From Caryophanales bacterium (GTDB lineage: Bacteria > Bacillota_I > Bacilli_A > RFN20 > JAISJY01), in assembly GCA_031261365.1 (NCBI GenBank), contig JAISJY010000063.1:1-5460 (forward strand): a stretch of DNA of 5,460 nucleotides. The letters are read 5' to 3'. The stretch's first letter is position 1. Every line of letters begins with the position of its first letter. The notes beneath the pieces were generated by a model. That model saw nothing but the letters and a program-made list of their open reading frames with translations. It was not told the DNA's origin and searched no databases. Positions 1 to 4,362 of the stretch are shown piece by piece. The translations under genes were made by a program, and so were the position numbers.

Positions 1-278
1 TCATTTTTATAAATAACTTTATTCGGTGTCTTTTTACCATACCTTGTCACATAAATTATTTCAGATAAAGGGTATTTCTCTAAAAAGGTTTCATAACTAA
101 TAAAAGTAACAACCGAAACATCAAGATAATCCATTCCTGCTCTTTTTAATTCCTTAGTTTCAAGATTAAAAGTTAAAGGTGTAATAACAATTAAGTTAGC
201 ATTAAAAGCTCCACAAGACCTCATGATATTTCCTAAGTTAGAGGGTTTCTCAGGTTGAAATAAAATAATATTAAGCAT
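1..278 (-). CDS. trmL: tRNA (cytidine/uridine-34-2'-O)-methyltransferase TrmL, N-terminal part (runs off left edge)
   Basis: This is a partial gene. Reading from the ATG at 278 down to base 1 gives 92 codons without a stop, starting MLNIILFQPEKPSNLGNIMR. The sequence shows the family hallmarks: the opening strand MLNIxLFxPE, then P-x-N-x-GNIxR at about residues 11-20, a CGAFNANLIVITPL segment, and (L)KRAGMDYLDV at about residues 45-54. These match the YibK/TrmL/CspR branch of the SPOUT (trefoil-knot) methyltransferases. From family knowledge, TrmL uses SAM to methylate the 2'-OH of wobble nucleotide 34 in tRNA-Leu isoacceptors. The knotted SAM-binding C-terminal part lies outside the window. 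The start overlaps the last 8 bases of the upstream pyrophosphatase gene (ATGCTTAA), and a GGAG motif 7 nt before the ATG supports it. The two genes are very probably cotranscribed and translationally coupled. Confidence 0.9.
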   Translation of the reverse strand, partial: MLNIILFQPEKPSNLGNIMRSCGAFNANLIVITPLTFNLETKELKRAGMDYLDVSVVTFISYETFLEKYPLSEIIYVTRYGKKTPNKVIYKN

Positions 279-849
279 TTTGAAACTCCAATAAATAATT
301 ATATAATTTTTGAATTGCTTTCCCTCTATGAGAGTATTTATTCTTTTCTTTTAAACTTAAAGAAGAAAAAGCCTTTTGAGCTTCATTAGAGAAAAAGATA
401 GGGTCATAACCAAAACCATTAGCATAAATTGGTTCAATGATGTAACCTTTAGCAACCCCTTTAAAATATTTAACTTCATTTTGAGGTGTTATTAAACATA
501 ACACTGTTGTAAAGTAAGCATTCCTATCTTTGTTTTCTAACATTTCATTAATGATTTTATGTTTTTCAAAATAAGATAGTTCCTCTTTAAACCTTTTACT
601 ATGAACTCCTAAAACATCAGGCAAAGAAGGAATAGTTAAACCAGAATCATCGGCTAAAACATAATCATTAGGGAATAATTTATGAACAGACATTGCTTTT
701 AAATAAGCATTCTTTTGAAAAGTATCTCCTGTTTCTTCTACTTCAACATCAAATAAAGTAAAAGATATCTTTAAATCTTTTAAAGCCTTACTAAACTCTA
801 AAACCTTCCCTTTATTAGAACTTGCCAAAATAATTTTTATTTTTTTCAT
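271..849 (-). CDS. rdgB: RdgB/HAM1 family non-canonical purine NTP pyrophosphatase (dITP/XTP)
   Basis: It hydrolyses dITP, ITP and XTP to monophosphates, keeping deaminated purines out of DNA and RNA; this role comes from family knowledge. From the ATG at 849 the protein has 192 residues, a normal length. Motifs seen in order: ASSNKGKVLEF near the N-terminus (substrate-binding SNxxKxxE), EETGDTFQKNAYLKA at about residues 38-52, LADDSGL at about 65-71 (metal-binding and catalytic Asp pair), GFGYDPIFF at about 145-153 and SHRGKA at about 173-178 (base recognition). The usual PGVYSARF segment reads LGVHSKRF, a mild variant. An in-frame ATG at 867 would add MVYNKV, but I prefer 849: it gives the canonical short lead (MKKIKIILASSN), and a perfect TATAAT ends 6 nt before it, so transcription would begin at or near the A of this ATG. 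The stop TAA at 271-273 overlaps the start of trmL. No truncation or frameshift is seen. Confidence 0.93.
   Translation of the reverse strand: MKKIKIILASSNKGKVLEFSKALKDLKISFTLFDVEVEETGDTFQKNAYLKAMSVHKLFPNDYVLADDSGLTIPSLPDVLGVHSKRFKEELSYFEKHKIINEMLENKDRNAYFTTVLCLITPQNEVKYFKGVAKGYIIEPIYANGFGYDPIFFSNEAQKAFSSLSLKEKNKYSHRGKAIQKLYNYLLEFQNA
286..289 (-). promoter_or_regulatory. Shine-Dalgarno of trmL
   Basis: GGAG on the minus strand lies 7 nt before the trmL ATG (276-278), inside the 3' end of the pyrophosphatase gene. It fixes the trmL start and shows that this genome does use anti-SD pairing for a downstream gene of an operon, unlike the first gene. Confidence 0.7.
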
Positions 850-855
850 TACTTT

Positions 856-883
856 ATTATAAACCATTTCTAAATAAAGTTAA
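856..883 (-). promoter_or_regulatory. Predicted sigma-70 type promoter of rdgB-trmL (leaderless)
   Basis: On the minus strand a perfect -10 TATAAT occupies 861 down to 856. A partial -35, TTAACT (4 of 6 consensus bases), occupies 883 down to 878, with a 16-nt spacer. Only AAAGTA separates the -10 from the ATG at 849, so the predicted transcription start coincides with the start codon. No Shine-Dalgarno is present before either candidate ATG (849 or 867). If this promoter is used, the upstream ATG at 867 cannot be the start, because it would not be transcribed. Confidence 0.6.
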
Positions 884-886
884 AAG

Positions 887-895
887 TGATATTAT
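887..895 (+). promoter_or_regulatory. Predicted extended -10 promoter of the pseudokinase gene (leaderless)
   Basis: TGATATTAT is an extended -10 (TG-n-TATTAT, hexamer at 890-895) ending 7 nt before the ATG at 903. The predicted transcription start is therefore at or beside the start codon, and there is no Shine-Dalgarno. At 17-nt spacing the -35 position holds TTTCTA (867-872), a weak match, so the TG extension would have to compensate. The element overlaps the region of the divergent rdgB promoter and lies within a 16-bp palindrome. Confidence 0.5.
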
Positions 896-904
896 TAATA
901 ATAT
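889..904. repeat. 16-bp perfect palindrome over the -10 and start of the pseudokinase gene
   Basis: ATATTATTAATAATAT equals its own reverse complement. It covers the predicted -10 hexamer and the first two bases of the start codon, so a protein bound there would block transcription. It consists only of A and T in an AT-rich genome, where such palindromes arise by chance fairly often. The operator interpretation is therefore tentative. Confidence 0.3.
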
Positions 905-1688
905 GGAACAAAATATTGAAAAGATAAAATCCATCTATGAATCAGTGATGGCCTTAAAAGTAAGTGATGTAAAATTGCTCTCTGAAAACTCTCTACACTG
1001 TAATTATTTAATCACCACAAATCTTGCTAACTTTGCTGTCCTTAGACTTCCCAAAGAAAGTACTTCCTCTTTTCAAGACTTTGTTAAAGAGTATAAAATA
1101 ACTTTAAAAACTCAACAAACTCCTTTTGATATTGAATGCTATTACTTTGATACAACAGAAGGTGTAAAAATAACAAAATATATTGCAACTACTCAAATAC
1201 TTAATAAAGATTCTAGTGAAAGAACAATTGAAAATGTTACTGTTGCTATTAAAAACTTTCATAATTTTAATTATAATTTAGACTATTCTTTTAATGTAAT
1301 AGAAAAAATTAATTTAATCAAACATGCTTTAGGGGTAGATATGTTAGTGGAAAATGAAAAAGAGATATTAAATAATTTTGAAACTGTTAGAAAAACATAC
1401 CCCTCTGTCTTTTGCCACAATTACTTATTGCCAACTAATATTTTAATTAGGAATAATGATATCTTTTTCATTAATTATATTTTCTTTGGCAAAAATATTG
1501 CTTTATTTGATTTAGCCGTGATGTTAACCTCTTGTGGTATAAATGATAAAAGAACTGTCAGCAATGTTCTCTTACATTATTTTAGAGATTCTAATGATAA
1601 ATATTACCGAGATTATCTAATTGTTAAAAGAGTTGTTGACTTATATTTAAATTCTTTAAGTAAATTATCCTTAGATAAAATCCTTTAA
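903..1688 (+). CDS. Choline kinase/LicA-like (APH-fold) protein, predicted pseudokinase
   Basis: The 261-residue protein has the layout of a small choline/ethanolamine kinase or LicA-like phosphotransferase. Seen in order: a degenerate nucleotide-binding loop SLHCNYLI at about residues 30-37, the strand FAVLRLP at 44-50 (position of the usual yvlRipG), KNFHNFN at 117-123 (position of the L..LH motif), CHNYLLPTN at 171-179 and FFINYIFFG...FDLA at 188-205. In active family members the last two read HNDxxxxN and IDWEY. Here the catalytic Asp of HND is Tyr174 (TAC, 1422-1424) and the metal-binding Asp of ID is Asn191 (AAT, 1473-1475), while His172, Asn173, Asn179 and Asp203 remain. The reading frame is intact, so this looks like a maintained non-catalytic fold rather than a decaying gene, though recent inactivation cannot be excluded. 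It lies 17 bp upstream of the patatin gene on the same strand, which hints at a link to lipid or head-group metabolism. Its substrate or partner is unknown. Confidence 0.72.
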   Translation: MEQNIEKIKSIYESVMALKVSDVKLLSENSLHCNYLITTNLANFAVLRLPKESTSSFQDFVKEYKITLKTQQTPFDIECYYFDTTEGVKITKYIATTQILNKDSSERTIENVTVAIKNFHNFNYNLDYSFNVIEKINLIKHALGVDMLVENEKEILNNFETVRKTYPSVFCHNYLLPTNILIRNNDIFFINYIFFGKNIALFDLAVMLTSCGINDKRTVSNVLLHYFRDSNDKYYRDYLIVKRVVDLYLNSLSKLSLDKIL

Positions 1689-1690
1689 TG

Positions 1691-1699
1691 TGTTAAGAT
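1691..1699 (+). promoter_or_regulatory. Possible extended -10 promoter of the patatin gene (leaderless)
   Basis: TGTTAAGAT fits an extended -10 (TG-n-TAAGAT, hexamer at 1694-1699, 4 of 6 consensus bases) ending 6 nt before the ATG at 1706. No Shine-Dalgarno precedes that ATG, and the -35 position (1671-1676) is a poor match. The gene could therefore have its own leaderless transcript even though it lies only 17 bp behind the pseudokinase gene. Readthrough from that gene is also likely. Confidence 0.4.
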
Positions 1700-1705
1700 A
1701 CTGAT

Positions 1706-2980
1706 ATGGAAGAAAAAATAGGGTTAGTATTAGGTGGTGGAGGCAGTTTAGGAGCTTATGAAATGGGGGCTTGGAAAGCTCTTAGAGAATTAGGCATAAA
1801 GTTTGATATTGTCACAGGAACTTCCATCGGTGCTTTAATCGGTACTTTTGTTGTAGCTAATAAATATAATGAAGCCTTAGAACTCTGGAACACGATTACA
1901 CCTGAAAAAGTAATGAAAGAAGGAATAAATATTAATAAGAAAACTATTAAGTTTCAAAACCTTATTGATAAAAACTCTAAAGAAAGAAGATTTCTAAAAC
2001 TCTTTTTAAAAAACAAAACAGCAGATATTTCCCCTTTTAAAGAACTATGTAAACAATATGCTCCTATCAAAGAAATATTTACTTCTAAAATAGACTTCGG
2101 TATTGTTTGTGTTTCTTATCCTTCTTTTAAAGAAAGACATATTAATGTTAAAAGAATACCAAGAAACTTAGTATTATCTTATTTACATGCTTCTTCAGCT
2201 TGTTGGCCTATCTTCCCTAAAGAAAAAATCTTGAAATCTGTCTTTATTGATGGAGGTTTTAAAGACACCGTTCCTATTGATTTTGCTTTAGAATTAGGAG
2301 CTACTAAAATAATAGCTATTGATTTAGCAGGTATTCCTAAAATACCTCAAAAACTCTTTTTAGCTAGACTTCCTTTTGTTAAATATATTAAACCTCATGA
2401 ATCTCTCGGTTCTATTATGGATTTCTCTCAAAGTGTTATTCAAAGAAATATGGCTTTAGGCTATAATGATACCTTAAAAGCATACGGGATTTTAGGAGGA
2501 GAAAAATATACTTTAAGCAAAGAATCTTTAACCGATGATATTGGCAAGAAGTTTTGTCAATGTTTAGCTGGGTTACCTCTACACATCTTAAAACAAATTG
2601 ATAAACTTTTAGGAGAAAATGATTATGATTTAAGAATTAAAGATTACTTTTATTCTTTCTTAGATTTACTCTGTACTCATTGTGGTCTTGATTCTAGCAA
2701 GATTTATACTTTTAAAGAACTAATAAGCCTTATTGATGCTCACTTTAATCAATATTTAGGTGATGAAGAAACCATTCAATTATTTTTATTAAAAAATGAA
2801 AAAGTAAAAACAGGCAAAGAAGGTTTTGATATTTTAATGTCTTATATCAAACGGGAATATTTATATGAAGGCAAAAATGATTTAAAGTTATTAGAAAACA
2901 TCAGCCAACCTTTTCATCATTTAGGGGCTATATTTTATCAAGTCTTAATAGAAAACAAACTAATTAAAAGGACTGCTTAA
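1706..2980 (+). CDS. Patatin-like phospholipase
   Basis: This is a 424-residue serine hydrolase of the patatin/RssA type, expected to release fatty acids from phospholipids or related acyl lipids at the membrane. The sequence shows the glycine-rich oxyanion motif GGGGSLGAYEMG at residues 10-21, the nucleophile elbow GTSIG at 38-42 with Ser40, and the dyad aspartate in DGG at 182-184. Between them lies the usual ASSACWPIFP segment before the DGG. All catalytic elements are present, so the enzyme is predicted active. The patatin core ends near residue 210. The remaining 210 or so residues, from about KIPQK to the C-terminus, contain no motif I can name; long C-terminal regions occur in other Firmicutes patatins of about 400 residues. 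No signal peptide or membrane segment is evident, so it is probably cytosolic or peripherally membrane-bound. It follows the pseudokinase gene by 17 bp, and its last 17 bases overlap the end of the convergent methyltransferase gene. Substrate is unknown. Confidence 0.88.
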   Translation: MEEKIGLVLGGGGSLGAYEMGAWKALRELGIKFDIVTGTSIGALIGTFVVANKYNEALELWNTITPEKVMKEGININKKTIKFQNLIDKNSKERRFLKLFLKNKTADISPFKELCKQYAPIKEIFTSKIDFGIVCVSYPSFKERHINVKRIPRNLVLSYLHASSACWPIFPKEKILKSVFIDGGFKDTVPIDFALELGATKIIAIDLAGIPKIPQKLFLARLPFVKYIKPHESLGSIMDFSQSVIQRNMALGYNDTLKAYGILGGEKYTLSKESLTDDIGKKFCQCLAGLPLHILKQIDKLLGENDYDLRIKDYFYSFLDLLCTHCGLDSSKIYTFKELISLIDAHFNQYLGDEETIQLFLLKNEKVKTGKEGFDILMSYIKREYLYEGKNDLKLLENISQPFHHLGAIFYQVLIENKLIKRTA

Positions 2981-3533
2981 TAATGGCTATTCCATCTCCT
3001 ATCTCTCTTTTTATTTGATATTCAATGTTAGGTATTTTTTGAATATTTTCTATTAAAGTTTGATTAATCATTTCATATTTTTGTTTCTTCTTTATAGGAA
3101 CATCTCCTAATAAATCATTTAAATTAATATTATCAATAACTATAGTTCCTTGACTAGTTAAACATTTTAAATATCTTTGCAAATATAATAAATTATGACT
3201 TTTATTAGCATCAATAAAGATTAAATCATATTTGTTTTCAGGGTAAAAATAAGAAGCAGCTTCATATATCTGTAAAATATTTAAAGCTTGATACTTATTA
3301 ATAAAATCTTTAGCAGTCTTAAACATTTGTAAATCTCTTTCCACTGTCACAATACTTATTTTATTTTGTAAAGCTAAATAAATACTTGTATAAGCAATAG
3401 CAGTTCCTATTTCTAAAAAGGTTTGATATTTGTTTTTTTTAATTAAAGTATCTAAATATTCAACAACATCTAGCCTAGCAATAGGAACATAATGCTCTTT
3501 GGCATATTCTTTTAACTCATTTAAATAATTCAT
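2964..3533 (-). CDS. trmR: SAM-dependent O-methyltransferase, TrmR (tRNA 5-hydroxyuridine methyltransferase)-like
   Basis: This 189-residue class I methyltransferase resembles the O-methyltransferase family 3 (COMT-like) proteins. Seen: EHYVPIARLDVVEYL at about 13-27, the SAM loop FLEIGTAIAYTS at 39-50, VERD at 64-67 (ribose-binding acid), FIDANK at 106-111 and IDN at 133-135 (metal-binding Asp108, Asp134, Asn135), and IGDGIAIIK near the C-terminus. These match B. subtilis TrmR/YrrM, which methylates 5-hydroxyuridine at tRNA position 34 to mo5U. A catechol-type or other small-molecule methyltransferase is the alternative. The SAM loop has Ala47 where Gly is usual (GTAIGYS). The gene begins 17 bp inside the end of the HprK-like gene, has no visible Shine-Dalgarno (the upstream bases read AATAGTTAAAA), and probably depends on translational coupling. 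Its position behind mnmG supports a tRNA wobble role. The assignment to TrmR specifically is an inference. Confidence 0.75.
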   Translation of the reverse strand: MNYLNELKEYAKEHYVPIARLDVVEYLDTLIKKNKYQTFLEIGTAIAYTSIYLALQNKISIVTVERDLQMFKTAKDFINKYQALNILQIYEAASYFYPENKYDLIFIDANKSHNLLYLQRYLKCLTSQGTIVIDNINLNDLLGDVPIKKKQKYEMINQTLIENIQKIPNIEYQIKREIGDGIAIIKQSF

Positions 3534-4362
3534 TTTTAACTATTAAAACCGCTTCATCTGAAATATTACAGTACAATTCATAAATATCAACCCTCTTAAA
3601 TATCTCTTGATAAATACTAAAAGCTAAATCAGCTTCTGGCTGACTACTTTGATATTTATTAATGTTTTTCATAATATTAAAGATTTGACTTTTACCTTGT
3701 ATTTTATTTATAATGTTTTCTTGACCTCTATTTAAAATAACCACTGCTCTAACAGGAGCATTAATATTATTATTTAAATCAGATTTACCAGACCAAGGAG
3801 AACCATAAGCTTTAATAAGACCATTATCTATTTTAAGAAAAGGTTTATCATCATTAATATAAGTTACATCCTCTTTAAAAAGTTTTTGCCATAAATTAGT
3901 ATGGGTTGATTTTCCCGTTCCTGAATCTGCAATAAATAAAACTGCCTCTTTTTTATATCTTAAACAAGAAGCATGAAACCTGACAAAACCATACTTTAAA
4001 ACAAGAGACATAAAAGCATTACCAACTAATAAATATTCTCTTTCATTAACTGTTAAAAACTTGTTATAATGATTAATATATTCAATATTAACTTGATTAT
4101 TATTACTTATTATTTTCTCCGCGATTACTTCTTTGTTTTTATATCTAATAATTATCTTCCCTTTCTCATTTTCAATAATCTTATAATTATCTTTATTAAC
4201 TATAATTATTCCTTCCTCTTCTTTAATATCATTATTTATCACCGTTTTAATACTAATATCAAAAGAAGAAGAACTACTCTTATAGGCTGAAAGTCGTTTA
4301 TTAATAAACTCTTTATCTTCTAATTCTAATTGAACTTTTAAACCTAAAATACTATAAATCAT
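3517..4362 (-). CDS. HprK/PEP-carboxykinase-like P-loop kinase (HprK-related), function unknown
   Basis: The 281-residue protein has two parts. Residues 1-110 are a lysine-, isoleucine- and asparagine-rich N-terminal region with a Ser run at 29-33 and no motif I recognise. Residues 120-281 form a small HPr-kinase C-terminal-like domain. Seen: FHAS at 129-132 (position of the HprK active-site His), Walker A ADSGTGKST at 145-153, YINDDKPFL at 168-176 (Asp171/Asp172 in the place of HprK's catalytic Asp pair), and AYGSPWSGK at 185-193, a hallmark of the HprK-related subgroup. It lacks the N-terminal domain of true HprK and the classical HprK signature loop, so it is not the carbon-catabolite kinase. 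Relatives are known to phosphorylate peptides in RiPP clusters, but no precursor or maturase is visible here. It overlaps the end of mnmG by 11 bp and has a good Shine-Dalgarno. It ends at TGA within the methyltransferase gene, so all three are one operon. Its substrate is unknown. Confidence 0.78.
   Translation of the reverse strand: MIYSILGLKVQLELEDKEFINKRLSAYKSSSSSFDISIKTVINNDIKEEEGIIIVNKDNYKIIENEKGKIIIRYKNKEVIAEKIISNNNQVNIEYINHYNKFLTVNEREYLLVGNAFMSLVLKYGFVRFHASCLRYKKEAVLFIADSGTGKSTHTNLWQKLFKEDVTYINDDKPFLKIDNGLIKAYGSPWSGKSDLNNNINAPVRAVVILNRGQENIINKIQGKSQIFNIMKNINKYQSSQPEADLAFSIYQEIFKRVDIYELYCNISDEAVLIVKNELFK

Noticed and set aside
850..867. Upstream ATG at 867 as the start of rdgB
   Set aside because: It would put the TATAAT promoter inside the coding region and add six residues not expected before the conserved KIILASSN strand. 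The ATG at 849 fits the family and the promoter better.
2981..3010. Possible intrinsic terminator at the patatin/methyltransferase junction
   Set aside because: No GC-rich inverted repeat followed by a T-tract on either strand; only short AT-rich matches are present.
3917..3940. Walker A in the HprK-like protein taken as an ABC transporter or GTPase
   Set aside because: No ABC signature or GTPase NKxD motif follows. The FHAS, NDD and GSPWSGK motifs fit the HprK/PEP-carboxykinase-like group instead.
4069..4290. Plus-strand 73-codon open frame rich in Ile, Asn, Phe and Tyr
   Set aside because: It lies wholly inside the minus-strand HprK-like gene, has low-complexity composition typical of an antisense reading of AT-rich coding DNA, and has no ribosome site or recognisable domain.
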